A stretch of 64,000 nucleotides of DNA from Sphingopyxis sp. (GTDB lineage: Bacteria > Pseudomonadota > Alphaproteobacteria > Sphingomonadales > Sphingomonadaceae): assembly GCA_017745175.1 (NCBI GenBank), contig JAGHZY010000001.1:108826-172825 (forward strand), in the 5' to 3' direction. The notes under the pieces are model-generated. The model worked only from the letters and a program-made list of their open reading frames with translations. It was not told the origin of the DNA and ran no database searches. Positions 7,776 through 16,994 of the stretch are shown here, in pieces; positions within the stretch are counted from its first letter, which is position 1, and each line of letters begins with the position of its first letter. The position numbers and the translations under genes were made by a program.

Positions 7776-10109
7776 ATGTTCAGCGTCCTCGAATGCGTGG
7801 TCTATCAGCATGACCTGCGAATTGTGCTCCTTGCTGCGCTCGTCTGCATCCTCGGCAATATCTGTCTTTTCGCGGTTCTCAATCGGTCAACCCATTGTAT
7901 TGAGGTGAGAAGGCGTCATTGGCTCGTTGTAGCCGCGACTGCCGAGGGCATCGGTGTATGGGCGACCCATTTCGTTGCGATGCTGGCCTATCGCGGGGCG
8001 ATGCCGATTCAGTTCGACATGGGCCTGACGCTGTTGTCGGTCGCCATCGCGATCGGCTTTTTCTGGTGCAGTTTCCGCCTGCTCGGCAAGACACCCGATT
8101 CGCGGCGCTGCGCTGCCGCCGCCGCAATTGCGGCGACCGGCGTTGCGGCGATGCACTTCACCGGCATGGCATCGATCATCGCGCCGGCGCGTGTCACCTA
8201 TGATTTGGCGCCGATCGTCGCCTCATTGGGGCTTGCGGGATTGTGCTTCTTTGCCGCCTTCCTGTTCTTTGCGAGGATGTCCGGCTGGACGCGAATCGCC
8301 ATACCCGCGACCTTCGCCGTGCTGGCGATCGTCATCCTGCACTTCACGGCCATGTCGGCCACCACGCTCGTCCCCGATCCGACGCGCGGCGGCGCGCTCA
8401 CCGAAGCGGCCGGTCGCGGCTGGCTGGTGCCCGCGATCGTCTTTGCCAATCTCGCACTGGTAACGCTCGCGCTCACCGGTTCGCTTGTCGATCGCTGGCT
8501 CACCGATGCGAACGGCCTCGCCGACGCGACGCTCGAGGCGCTCGCGATCACGCACGACGGCCGCATCGTCGAGGTGAACGCGCGGCTTTGCTCGCTGCTT
8601 GGCGTCAGCAATGGCGCCATCGTCGGCAGCATGCCTTCGGACTGGTTCGTCGCCGCCGATGGCAGCGCCTTTGCAACGCCCGAAGGTCATTCGACCGAGG
8701 CGCGCATCCGTGGCAGCGGCGACGAGGATCATATTCTGGAAATTGCGACCCAGACGATCGAATATCGCGGCCGCAGCTGTCAGGTCCTCGCGATCCGCGA
8801 CCTGTCCGACCGCAAGCGCGCGCAACGGGCGATCGAGCATCTGGCGTCGCACGACGCGCTGACCGACCTGTCGAACCGTACCCATTTCGCACGCGCGCTC
8901 GACGCGGCGATCGACGCGAAAAAGCCCTTCGCGCTGCTGGCACTCGACCTCGACCGGTTCAAGGCGGTCAACGACGTCTTCGGCCATGGCGCCGGCGACG
9001 AGATATTGTGCCGCATCGCCGACATACTGCGGGCTGCGGCGCGCGCCGACGATATCGTCGCCCGGATCGGCGGCGACGAGTTTCTTATCATCCAGACCGC
9101 AATTTCGGAGCCGGACGATGCCCGGCGGCTTGCCGCGCGCATCCTCGAAACGCTGGCGATCGAAATGGACGTGGCGCGCGATCCGATGGCGGTCGGCGTC
9201 AGCATCGGCGTCGCGCTGTTCCCCCAGGACGGTGCCGATGCCGAGACGCTGCAGCGCAACGCCGACACCGCCCTTTATCGCGCCAAGAACAATGGTAGGG
9301 GCCATGCCGCCTACTTCGACCAGGAGATGGACGAACTGGCGCAGGAGCGCCGCGCGCTCGAGCATGATCTTCGGCACGCGATCGCCCGCAACCAGCTCCG
9401 GATCGTCTACCAGCCGCTGGTCGCGACGGCCTTTGCCTCGATCGTCGGCTATGAGGCGCTGCTTCGCTGGGATCACCCCGAACGCGGAGAGGTGGCGCCC
9501 GACTATTTCATCCCGGTCGCCGAGGAAATCGGTGCTATCGTACCGATCGGTGAGTGGGTGCTGCGCGAGGCGTGCAAGGCGGCCGCGGACTGGCCGAAGA
9601 ATGTCTCGGTCGCCGTCAACGTGTCGACGATCCAGTTCCAGGTACCCAATCTTCCCGCTGTCGTGCGCGACGCGCTTTCGCAATCGGGGCTCGAGGCGCA
9701 TCGGCTGGAACTCGAAATCACCGAAACCGCTTTCCTGCGCAATCGGCACAGCGCGCTCAAGGCGCTGCACGAGATACGCGCGCTCGGCGTGCGGATCGCG
9801 ATGGACGATTTCGGGACCGGATATTCCTCGCTGAGCAACCTCAAGGCCTTTCCTTTCGACAAGATCAAGATCGACAAGAGCTTCGTCGCCTCGATTCCCG
9901 ATGACGAAGCCGCCCGGTCGATCGTCCGCGCGATCGTCGGCCTCGGCCGGAGCTTCAACATGCCGATCGTCGCCGAGGGGGTTGAAACGGAAGAACAGCG
10001 ACAGATGCTGCTCGACGAGGGCTGCCCGCAGGCGCAAGGTTTTTATTTCGGTCGCCCGGCCGGTGATCCGTTCCGGAAAGAGCCTCCCACTCGCCTCGCC
10101 GAACAGTAA
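7776..10109 (+). CDS. MHYT-PAS-GGDEF-EAL c-di-GMP enzyme
   Basis: The 777-residue membrane protein starts with about seven membrane segments of the MHYT sensor type; the repeated motifs are ATHFVAM (63-69), AMHFTGM (125-131) and ILHFTAM (187-193), proposed to bind copper or sense gases. A PAS-like domain follows (about 252-342). The diguanylate cyclase domain has canonical GGDEF at 432-436 and an RADD inhibitory site at 423-426. The phosphodiesterase domain has YEALLRW, ELEITET, DDFGTGYSSL and KIDKSFV. Both catalytic domains look competent, so it may switch between making and degrading c-di-GMP. It has its own promoter region (7644-7775) and no functional link to its neighbours. Confidence 0.95.
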   Translation: MFSVLECVVYQHDLRIVLLAALVCILGNICLFAVLNRSTHCIEVRRRHWLVVAATAEGIGVWATHFVAMLAYRGAMPIQFDMGLTLLSVAIAIGFFWCSFRLLGKTPDSRRCAAAAAIAATGVAAMHFTGMASIIAPARVTYDLAPIVASLGLAGLCFFAAFLFFARMSGWTRIAIPATFAVLAIVILHFTAMSATTLVPDPTRGGALTEAAGRGWLVPAIVFANLALVTLALTGSLVDRWLTDANGLADATLEALAITHDGRIVEVNARLCSLLGVSNGAIVGSMPSDWFVAADGSAFATPEGHSTEARIRGSGDEDHILEIATQTIEYRGRSCQVLAIRDLSDRKRAQRAIEHLASHDALTDLSNRTHFARALDAAIDAKKPFALLALDLDRFKAVNDVFGHGAGDEILCRIADILRAAARADDIVARIGGDEFLIIQTAISEPDDARRLAARILETLAIEMDVARDPMAVGVSIGVALFPQDGADAETLQRNADTALYRAKNNGRGHAAYFDQEMDELAQERRALEHDLRHAIARNQLRIVYQPLVATAFASIVGYEALLRWDHPERGEVAPDYFIPVAEEIGAIVPIGEWVLREACKAAADWPKNVSVAVNVSTIQFQVPNLPAVVRDALSQSGLEAHRLELEITETAFLRNRHSALKALHEIRALGVRIAMDDFGTGYSSLSNLKAFPFDKIKIDKSFVASIPDDEAARSIVRAIVGLGRSFNMPIVAEGVETEEQRQMLLDEGCPQAQGFYFGRPAGDPFRKEPPTRLAEQ

Positions 10110-10179
10110 CGCGCTTCCGAAATGGGGGAGATTGCCGGCCCGCCTTCCGATATCGGGCAGCGCGGCAGCCCGGCGGCGA

Positions 10180-11202
10180 CTAGCCGGGACCGGTCAGCTC
10201 TTCGCCTTGCATCGGGCCTGCACACGCTGCCGTCCGTCCGCGTTCGCAGGCCCCGTCGGCCACCGCCTCGCCGATCCGGTGATATTCCTGCACAATCTCC
10301 GACAGCGCCGAAAGCGCGAGCGTCGCCGGGTCGCGGGTTGCGGGGATCAGGCCGACCGACGTGCGCAGTTTGCGGCGCAGCGCTTCGGATACGCCGGCGT
10401 CGCGCAAAGCATCGCGCCGGAGCGATTGCGTTCGCCGGCTTCCGATCGCGCCAACGTAAAAAGCCGGGAGGTGCAGCGCGCGCGGCAGCAGTTCCTCCTC
10501 CCAGTCGCGATCGTGGAAGAGCGAAAGGATCGCCGTCCACCGATCGGTAACGACCGGCGGCAGGATCGTCCGCGTGGCCAACCGGATCGTGTGGAAGCCG
10601 GCGGCATCGAGATCGGCCAAAGCCCGCTCGTCGGGAGACATGATGCTGACGTCGGCGCCGAATGCCGCGCCGAGCCGCGCCAGTGCGCGAAGCTCTTCGC
10701 CCTGCCCCATCGCGACGATGCGGAGCCCCGGCGCAAGGCAAAGGTGAAAGCCGCCCGCGTGCCAGCCGGTCGGGAGCCCCTCTCCCGCGGCGGCCGAATG
10801 CACGCCGTCGTCGGCCAACCGGAGCACCGCCATCTCGCGGCGGCCATGCCGGGACAAGGCATGTGCGATCGCATGCGGATCGGGGCGTGGGCTGAACAGC
10901 AGGTCGATGCCGCCGCCGCAAGGCAGGCGGATGTCGAGATAGGGCGAGCCGGCGCCGAAGCGCACGAGCTTCGCCCGGCCGCCCGACAGCGTTCCGATTG
11001 CCTCGGTGACCACCGCCGCCTCGATACAGCCGCCCGAAAAGGACCCGGCGTACCGCCCGTCCTGCGCCACCGCCATCTGGGCGCCGATCGCGCGCGGCGA
11101 CGATCCCTCGATCGCGGTCAGCGTGACCAGCACCGTTTCCAGCCCCTCCTCGTACCGGGCCAGCACGAAGCGCAAAATGTCGGCCGGCGTGGTTGCAATC
11201 AT
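10180..11202 (-). CDS. XdhC/CoxI family molybdenum-cofactor maturation protein
   Basis: The 340-residue protein has the N-terminal XdhC_CoxI domain (GSSPRAIGAQMAV and SGGCIEAAV near residues 30-60) and the C-terminal Rossmann XdhC domain (YVGAIGSRRT near residue 260). This family binds molybdenum cofactor, helps its sulfuration and inserts it into xanthine-dehydrogenase-type enzymes. It diverges by 27 bp from a MobA-like gene and lies close to paoABC, so it most likely serves PaoC. ATG 11202 is the chosen start; the longer open frame is antisense to the neighbouring gene. Confidence 0.92.
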   Translation of the reverse strand: MIATTPADILRFVLARYEEGLETVLVTLTAIEGSSPRAIGAQMAVAQDGRYAGSFSGGCIEAAVVTEAIGTLSGGRAKLVRFGAGSPYLDIRLPCGGGIDLLFSPRPDPHAIAHALSRHGRREMAVLRLADDGVHSAAAGEGLPTGWHAGGFHLCLAPGLRIVAMGQGEELRALARLGAAFGADVSIMSPDERALADLDAAGFHTIRLATRTILPPVVTDRWTAILSLFHDRDWEEELLPRALHLPAFYVGAIGSRRTQSLRRDALRDAGVSEALRRKLRTSVGLIPATRDPATLALSALSEIVQEYHRIGEAVADGACERGRTAACAGPMQGEELTGPG

Positions 11203-11229
11203 GCGTATTTTGCCCTGAGGTTCGCCGCG

Positions 11230-11805
11230 ATGATCGACGCCCGCAACATCGCTGCCATCATGCTCGCCGCGGGCACTTCGCGCCGGTTCGGCACCGGGGA
11301 CAAGCTGATCGCGCCGCTCGCGGGCGCGCCCCTGGCGCTGCACGCGGCGCGGCGCATTTCGGGGCTCGCGCCGGGTCGGCGGATTGCCGTCTGCTCCGAC
11401 GAGGGCGGCCTGCTCGCGCGAATGCTGGCGTCCGAAGGTTTCGAGATCGTCGCCAATCCGCATCCCGAGCGCGGCCTTTCGCAATCGCTGGCGTGCGGCA
11501 TCGCGAACGCCGCGCGCGGGCCGGCGGCTGCCGCGCTGGTCTGCCTCGCCGATATGCCCTTCGTCAGCACCGGCCACCTGCAGAACCTGCTCGCGCGCTT
11601 CGATCCCGTGACCGCGCCCGTCGTCGCGTCGAGCAATGGCGAAGCGGCCACGCCTCCCGCGCTGTTCGACCGCACATTGTTCGACCGGCTCCGCGCCGTC
11701 GAAGGCGATCGCGGAGGCAAGGCGCTGCTGGCGGGTGCCGCGCTGGTCGCCGCCGCGGCCGGCGAACTCGCGGATATCGACCGGCCGGACGATCTTCCCC
11801 GATGA
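11230..11805 (+). CDS. MobA-like nucleotidyltransferase (MocA type)
   Basis: The 191-residue product opens with the nucleotidyltransferase motif IMLAAGTSRRFG followed by DKL, and has a CLADMPFV metal-binding segment near residue 110. This is the MobA/MocA family that adds CMP or GMP to molybdopterin. MocA makes the cytosine-dinucleotide cofactor that PaoABC-type enzymes use, so the position beside xdhC and paoABC fits a dedicated cofactor supply. It converges on paoC with a 22-bp gap. Confidence 0.9.
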   Translation: MIDARNIAAIMLAAGTSRRFGTGDKLIAPLAGAPLALHAARRISGLAPGRRIAVCSDEGGLLARMLASEGFEIVANPHPERGLSQSLACGIANAARGPAAAALVCLADMPFVSTGHLQNLLARFDPVTAPVVASSNGEAATPPALFDRTLFDRLRAVEGDRGGKALLAGAALVAAAAGELADIDRPDDLPR

Positions 11806-11827
11806 TCTTTCGCGCCCACGCCCGCGG

Positions 11828-14029
11828 TCACACGCTGTCCGGCAGCTTGTCCAGCAGCTTGTCAAGCGTGACCGGATAGTTCCGGACACGCACGCCGGTC
11901 GCGTTATGGACCGCATTGGCGACCGCCGCAGCGACGCCGCAGATGCCGAGCTCGCCAACCCCCTTCGCCTTCATCGGCGACGTCGTCGGATCGCTTTCCT
12001 CGAGGAAGATCACGTCCTGATGCGGGATATCAGCGTGGACCGGTACCTCATAGCCGGCAAGGTCGTGATTGACGAAGAAGCCGAAACGCTTGTCGACCGC
12101 CAGCTCCTCCATCAGCGCCGAGCCCGCCCCCATCGTCATCGCGCCGATCACCTGGCTGCGCGCCGCCTTGGGGTTGAGGATGCGCCCCGCCGCGCACACG
12201 GCGAGCATCCGGCGGACGCGAATCTCGCCCGTCATTGCGTCGACGCCAACCTCGACGAAATGCGCGCCAAAGGTCGATTGCTGGAATTTTTCGGCGAGGT
12301 CGCCATATTCCATCATGTCCTCGGCGACGAGTTCGCCGCCCGCCGCCGCCTCGCCCAGCGCGAAACTGCGCTTCCCCGCCTTGACCTTGCCGTCGGCAAA
12401 TACCGCATCGGATGCGAGCCCGAGCCTTTGCACCACCGCATCGCGCAGCTTTGCGCACGCGGCATAAACGCCCGCAGTCGAACTGTTGGCACCCCACTGC
12501 CCCCCCGATCCCGCCGACACCGGGAAGCTCGAATCGCCGAGCCTCACCACGACCTTGTCGAGCGGCACGCCCATCATTTCGGCGGCGGTCTGGGCAATGA
12601 TCGTGTAGCTGCCGGTGCCGATGTCGGTCATGTCGGTCTCGACCGTGACCGTTCCGGACTTGTCGAGCCGCACGCGCGCCGCAGATTTCGCGTTGAGGTT
12701 GTTGCGGAACGCCGCGGCAACCCCCATGCCGACGAGCCAGCGCCCGTCGCGCGTCGCACCGGGCTTGCCACGCTTGCTCCAGCCGAATTTTTCGGCGCCG
12801 GTCTGCAGGCATTCGTTGAGCCGGCGTTGCGAAAAGGGCCGCTCCGGCTTTTCGGGGTCGACCTGCGTATCGTTGAGCACCCGGAACGCGACCGGATCCA
12901 TGCCAAGCTTTTCGGCCATTTCGTCCATCGCAATCTCGAGCGCCATCAGACCCGGCGCCTCGCCGGGCGCACGCATCGCATTGCCTTCGGGCAGATCGAG
13001 TACGGCGAGCCGCATCGCAGTCATCCGGTTCGCGCCCGCATAGAGCAAACGCGTCTGCGCGACTGCCGTTTCGGGGCCGCCTCCGGGCAGATCGCCCGAC
13101 CAGCTTTCATGACCGATCGCCGTGATCTTTCCGTCGGCGGCTGCGCCGATCCGGATACGCTGGATCGTCGCCGGGCGGTGCGTCGTGTTGTTGATCATCA
13201 GCGGCCGCGGAAGCGCGACCTTGACCGGGCGCCCGGCCGCGCGCGCGCCGAGTGCGGCGAGCACCGCATCGGTGCGAACGAACAATTTCCCGCCGAAACC
13301 GCCGCCGATATAGGGCGAGACAAGGCGGATATTCTCTTTCGCAATGCCCAGCGTCTTCGCCATGTCGCCGACCGACCAGGCGATCATCTGGTTTGACGTC
13401 CAGAGAGTCAGCCTGTCGCCATCCCACGCCGCAATCGACGCATGCGGCTCCATCATCGCGTGCGTATGGTCGGGCGTCGTATAGCGCGCGTCGAGTTGCA
13501 CCGGTGTAGCGGCGAAGGCCGTGGCAAAATCGCCAACACTGGTATCGGCGGCGGTGCCGAACACCGTCGGCGGCGTGATCGCGGTGTCGAGCGCGGCGGC
13601 GAGGTCGTAGCTGCCCTTGCTGCGGCTATATTCGACGCGGACCAGCGACGCCGCGGCGCGTGCCTGCTCGAAACTTTCGGCGACGACCAGTGCGATCGCC
13701 TGGTGATAATGGTCGATCGCCGGGCCGCCGAGCAATTTCGCGGTGTTGAAATTGCCCTTGTCGAGCTTGCCCGCATTGTCGGCGGTGACGATCGCGATGA
13801 CGCCGGGCGCCGCCTGTGCATCGGCGAGGTTCATCGACGCAATACGCCCCTTGGCGATCGCCGCGCCGACGACATAACCATAGGCCTGATTTGCGGCGAC
13901 GTCGTGATGTTCATAGGCGTAGGTGGCCGTGCCGGTCGTCTTGAGCGGGCCCTCGATGCGATTGGTGGGTTTGCCGACCACTTTCATCTGGTCGATCGGG
14001 TTGGTCGTTGCGGGGGTGTCGAACTTCAT
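11828..14029 (-). CDS. paoC: Aldehyde oxidoreductase molybdenum-binding subunit
   Basis: The 733-residue protein matches E. coli PaoC (YagR) along its whole length as I recall it: the opening NPIDQMKVVGKPTNRIEGPL, SPYIGGGFGGKLF, NAMRAPGEAPGLMALE, SAGSGGQWGANSSTAGVYAA and the active-site stretch KAKGVGELGICG with the catalytic Glu. It carries the molybdenum cofactor and oxidises aldehydes to acids in the periplasm as part of PaoABC. It is the last gene of the pao operon, separated from paoB by 3 bp. Its substrate here might be an aldehyde arising in side-chain degradation, which is inference. Confidence 0.95.
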   Translation of the reverse strand: MKFDTPATTNPIDQMKVVGKPTNRIEGPLKTTGTATYAYEHHDVAANQAYGYVVGAAIAKGRIASMNLADAQAAPGVIAIVTADNAGKLDKGNFNTAKLLGGPAIDHYHQAIALVVAESFEQARAAASLVRVEYSRSKGSYDLAAALDTAITPPTVFGTAADTSVGDFATAFAATPVQLDARYTTPDHTHAMMEPHASIAAWDGDRLTLWTSNQMIAWSVGDMAKTLGIAKENIRLVSPYIGGGFGGKLFVRTDAVLAALGARAAGRPVKVALPRPLMINNTTHRPATIQRIRIGAAADGKITAIGHESWSGDLPGGGPETAVAQTRLLYAGANRMTAMRLAVLDLPEGNAMRAPGEAPGLMALEIAMDEMAEKLGMDPVAFRVLNDTQVDPEKPERPFSQRRLNECLQTGAEKFGWSKRGKPGATRDGRWLVGMGVAAAFRNNLNAKSAARVRLDKSGTVTVETDMTDIGTGSYTIIAQTAAEMMGVPLDKVVVRLGDSSFPVSAGSGGQWGANSSTAGVYAACAKLRDAVVQRLGLASDAVFADGKVKAGKRSFALGEAAAGGELVAEDMMEYGDLAEKFQQSTFGAHFVEVGVDAMTGEIRVRRMLAVCAAGRILNPKAARSQVIGAMTMGAGSALMEELAVDKRFGFFVNHDLAGYEVPVHADIPHQDVIFLEESDPTTSPMKAKGVGELGICGVAAAVANAVHNATGVRVRNYPVTLDKLLDKLPDSV

Positions 14030-14032
14030 GAC

Positions 14033-14983
14033 TCAACCCTTCGCTTGTGCGAGCACCCCGGCGAGCGTGCGCTCGACGAGGGGCAGTTTATAGGCATTTT
14101 CATGCGTCGTTTTCGCACCCGCGAGCAGCCCGTCGACAACGGGTCTGGCACCGCGCGGCAACGCCGCTTCGGCTCCCTCGACGCGCCACGGCTTGTAGCC
14201 GACACCGCCGAGCGCGACGCGGCCGGTCCCGTCGCGTTGCACGATTACACCCACCGAAATCAGCGCGAAGGCGTAGGAGGCGCGATCACGGACCTTGTGA
14301 TAGATGTGCGTGCCCCCCACCGGGCGCGGCAGCGTCACCGCCGTAATCAGCTCGCCCGGTGCCAGCACCGTCTCGAGATGCGGTGTTTTCGCCGGCGCGC
14401 GGTAAAAATCGGCGATCGGGATTGCGCGCGCCTTGCCGCCCGCATCGACCGTTTCGACCGTCGCATCGAGCGCGCGCATCGCGACCGCCATGTCGCTCGG
14501 GTGCGTGGCGATGCATGCCTCGCTGGCACCGACCACCGCGTGCAGCCGGTTGAAGCCGCCGATCGCCGCGCAGCCGCTACCGGGCTTGCGCTTGTTGCAC
14601 GGCTGGTTGGTGTCGTAAAAATAGGGGCAGCGCGTCCGCTGGAGCAAATTGCCCGCGGTCGTCGCCTTGTTGCGCAATTGCCCCGACGCGCCCGCGACGA
14701 GCGCGCGGGTCAGAAGCCCATAGTCGCGCCGCACCCGCGCGTCGCTCGCCAGATCGGTGTTGCGCACCATCGCGCCGATGCGCAGCCCGCCTTCGGGCGT
14801 CGCCTCGATCTTGTCGAGCGCGATGTGGCTGACGTCGATCAGGTGCGGCGGCGTCTCGATCTCGAGCTTCATCAGGTCGAGCAGATTGGTGCCGCCCGCG
14901 ATGAAGCGCGCGCCGGGCGTCCGGGCGAAGGCGGCCGTCGCTGCCGCCGGGGTATCGACGCGCTCGTAGGTGAAGCTTTTCAT
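14033..14983 (-). CDS. paoB: Aldehyde oxidoreductase FAD-binding subunit
   Basis: The 316-residue protein has the FAD-binding [16 protein letters not shown] near residue 26 and [16 protein letters not shown] followed by further cysteines ([15 protein letters not shown]). These are the ligands of the extra [4Fe-4S] cluster that distinguishes PaoB from ordinary xanthine dehydrogenase FAD subunits. It passes electrons between the molybdenum subunit and FAD. ATG 14983 overlaps the paoA stop (ATGA), so the two are translationally coupled. Confidence 0.95.
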   Translation of the reverse strand: MKSFTYERVDTPAAATAAFARTPGARFIAGGTNLLDLMKLEIETPPHLIDVSHIALDKIEATPEGGLRIGAMVRNTDLASDARVRRDYGLLTRALVAGASGQLRNKATTAGNLLQRTRCPYFYDTNQPCNKRKPGSGCAAIGGFNRLHAVVGASEACIATHPSDMAVAMRALDATVETVDAGGKARAIPIADFYRAPAKTPHLETVLAPGELITAVTLPRPVGGTHIYHKVRDRASYAFALISVGVIVQRDGTGRVALGGVGYKPWRVEGAEAALPRGARPVVDGLLAGAKTTHENAYKLPLVERTLAGVLAQAKG

Positions 14984-15618
14984 GCCTTCGCTCCCGCCAC
15001 GCCGGTGATTGCGTCGATGATGTTGGAATAGGCACCGCAGCGGCAGATATTGCCGCTCATCCGTTCGCGCAGCTCGGCCGCGGTCACCGTCGGCGCCGCG
15101 GTCAGGTCGGCGGTGACATGACTCGGCACGCCGGCCCTGATCTCGTCGAGCACCGCGACCGCCGAACAGATCTGTCCCGGCGTGCAATAGCCGCATTGAT
15201 AACCATCGTGTTCGACGAATGCGTCCTGCATTGCGTGCATCCTGTCGGGGGTGCCGAGGCCCTCGATCGTCGTGATGTTCTCGCCATCGTGCATCACCGC
15301 GAGGGTCAGGCAGCTGTTGATCCGCCGCCCGTCGACGATGACCGTGCACGCGCCGCACTGGCCATGGTCGCAGCCCTTCTTCGTACCGGTCAGGTGGAGA
15401 TGTTCGCGCAGCGCATCGAGCAGCGACACGCGCGTGTCGAGATCGAGTTCGCGATCCGCGCCGTTGACCTTGAAGCTCACCTTGGTCGTCGGCGTCGCGG
15501 CGGGGGCCGTCGCCGCACCGGCGGCGACGGCCGGAACCAGCGCCACCGTCGCAACCGAGGCCGCGCCGCCAACCAGCACGCCGCGCCGGGACAGCTCATA
15601 TTCTTCGGGAGTCTGCAT
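14980..15618 (-). CDS. paoA: Aldehyde oxidoreductase iron-sulfur subunit, Tat-exported
   Basis: The 212-residue protein begins with a twin-arginine signal (SRRGVLVGG followed by a hydrophobic stretch to about residue 38), which would export the folded complex to the periplasm. It then has the plant-type [2Fe-2S] motif [11 protein letters not shown] and the second cluster motif CGYCTPGQ with CRCGAYSNI. It is the first gene of paoABC. The divergent AraC-family gene at 15917 is the likely regulator. Confidence 0.95.
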   Translation of the reverse strand: MQTPEEYELSRRGVLVGGAASVATVALVPAVAAGAATAPAATPTTKVSFKVNGADRELDLDTRVSLLDALREHLHLTGTKKGCDHGQCGACTVIVDGRRINSCLTLAVMHDGENITTIEGLGTPDRMHAMQDAFVEHDGYQCGYCTPGQICSAVAVLDEIRAGVPSHVTADLTAAPTVTAAELRERMSGNICRCGAYSNIIDAITGVAGAKA

Positions 15619-15916
15619 CGCATTCGTCCGTTTCTGTTTCTTTTGACCATGGGCGCGCCCACGAGTCAGCTCAGGCAGTCGATACCGCGCGACTCTCGTG
15701 ACGCGTCGGCACAGAAATTCCGGATTCTCGGGACAGGCCTATCATATCCCTGTCCCCGGGAACAGGCTCGGCGCCGGGCCGGACACGCCGCCCGCGCGAC
15801 GCAAACCGCGCGGGGCGCAGCAATCGGCAAAGCAAATGGCGCGCGCGGTGCTGTAAAGAATCTTGCGGAAGCAGGAGTCTGCCGCCACTGCTACCGCGAA
15901 TCGCTGGGATGACAGG
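15619..15916. promoter_or_regulatory. paoA-araC divergent control region
   Basis: This 298-bp gap holds no gene. It contains the inverted repeat GGGACAGG (15730-15737) / CCTGTCCC (15749-15756) with an 11-bp centre, followed by a third related word AACAGG at 15761. It may be an operator of the divergent promoters or a hairpin. No clear -35/-10 pair stands out. Confidence 0.45.
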
Positions 15917-16672
15917 ATGACGGGCAAGCTATCCATTCGCATTTCTCCGGAGTTCACGAGCTTCGTCGGCCGTGGCCCCTGCGACCCCGCGTTCCTGCCG
16001 GCTGCCCCCCTGATTTTCGGCTTCGGCGATATCGGGGAGCCGGCTGTTTCGATGATGCTTCCGGCCGATCTCGATGGCCCTGCCGACGATCATCTGGTCG
16101 TGCTCGCGATCAGCCGCGCCGCATGCGATCGCCTCTTCGCGCACCAGCCCAAGGCGGGCGGGCGTTGGTATCTGCCCGCCGACCTTCGCGGTATCGGCCG
16201 CGCCGTGGTCGCGGTCGAAGGCGATGGCGAAGCCGACAACATGCTGCGCGCCGCGCGCAGCCAGGAACTGCTCTGCCAGACTTTCGCGGCGCTCGCGGCC
16301 GAACTTATGGTCGAGGTGGCAGGCACGACCTCGCTCACCGAACGCGATATCACGCGCGTCGCGGCGGCGCACCAGCTGGTCAACGAGCGCTGGCAGGAAA
16401 AGCTGACGGTCGGCAGCGTTGCGCGGCGCTGCGGGCTCAGCAAGGCCAAGCTGACGCGCGGCTTTCGCGAACTCTATCAATGCAGCGTTGCCGAAGCGGT
16501 GAGCGAACGGCGCCTGCAGCGCGCGCGCCAGCTGCTCGCACAGAGCGACCTGCCCATATCGAGTATCGGCTATCATTGCGGCTATATGAGCAACGCCAGC
16601 TTCACGCGCGCCTTCGCGCGCCGCTTCGGCATGGCGCCCACCAAGATGCGCGGCCGCGAAGTCACGGCCTGA
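15917..16672 (+). CDS. AraC family transcriptional regulator
   Basis: About 250 residues. The C-terminal third is a two-helix AraC DNA-binding domain: KLTVGSVARRCGLSKAKLTR (first helix-turn-helix) and LPISSIGYHCGYMSNASFTR with FARRFGMAPTKMR (second). The N-terminal 130 residues show no clear ligand domain. ATG 15917 follows a GACAGG; an in-frame ATG at 15863 is an alternative. The position opposite paoABC suggests it activates that operon in response to an aldehyde or related compound. Confidence 0.88.
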   Translation: MTGKLSIRISPEFTSFVGRGPCDPAFLPAAPLIFGFGDIGEPAVSMMLPADLDGPADDHLVVLAISRAACDRLFAHQPKAGGRWYLPADLRGIGRAVVAVEGDGEADNMLRAARSQELLCQTFAALAAELMVEVAGTTSLTERDITRVAAAHQLVNERWQEKLTVGSVARRCGLSKAKLTRGFRELYQCSVAEAVSERRLQRARQLLAQSDLPISSIGYHCGYMSNASFTRAFARRFGMAPTKMRGREVTA

Positions 16673-16697
16673 ACCCGGTAAAAAGCGCCGCTGCCTG

Positions 16698-16994
16698 TTA
16701 GCGCGTAATATCCCGGGCGCCATGTGAGGCTCCGTCGACCGCCGCCCGCGAAAAAGGCGCGAAGTCACCGCGAGGGCCATGCCTGAGCGCAGCCGGTGCA
16801 AGACCATGCCCGGCGGCGCCGGCGAGACCCTTCCCCGCCCGCAATCCGTCGAGCACGCCGGCTGCGAAGGCATCGCCGGTTCCCACTCTGTCGATCGCCG
16901 GCGCGATATCGGCGGCGTGGGTCATTCCGCGGTCGTCGCGCGTATCGATGCGCGCCGTCAGCCGGTCCGCGCCGCGGCGCTTCCGGAGGAACTG
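16698..16994 (-). pseudogene. kdgK: C-terminal remnant of a PfkB-type 2-keto-3-deoxygluconate kinase
   Basis: The last 95 or so codons of a PfkB sugar kinase are readable. The ATP-site signature IDRVGTGDAFAAGVLDGL contains the catalytic Asp of G-T-G-D, and the tail AALRHGPRGDF is typical of KDG kinases. The N-terminal 220 residues are missing. Its 5' side overlaps the 3' end of the crotonase gene in another frame, so a deletion or recombination event joined the two. It has no start and should not make an active kinase. Confidence 0.7.

Noticed and set aside
8223..10037. 604-codon open frame on the minus strand
   Set aside because: It is antisense to the c-di-GMP enzyme gene, shows no protein family and has arginine-rich composition typical of shadow frames in GC-rich DNA.
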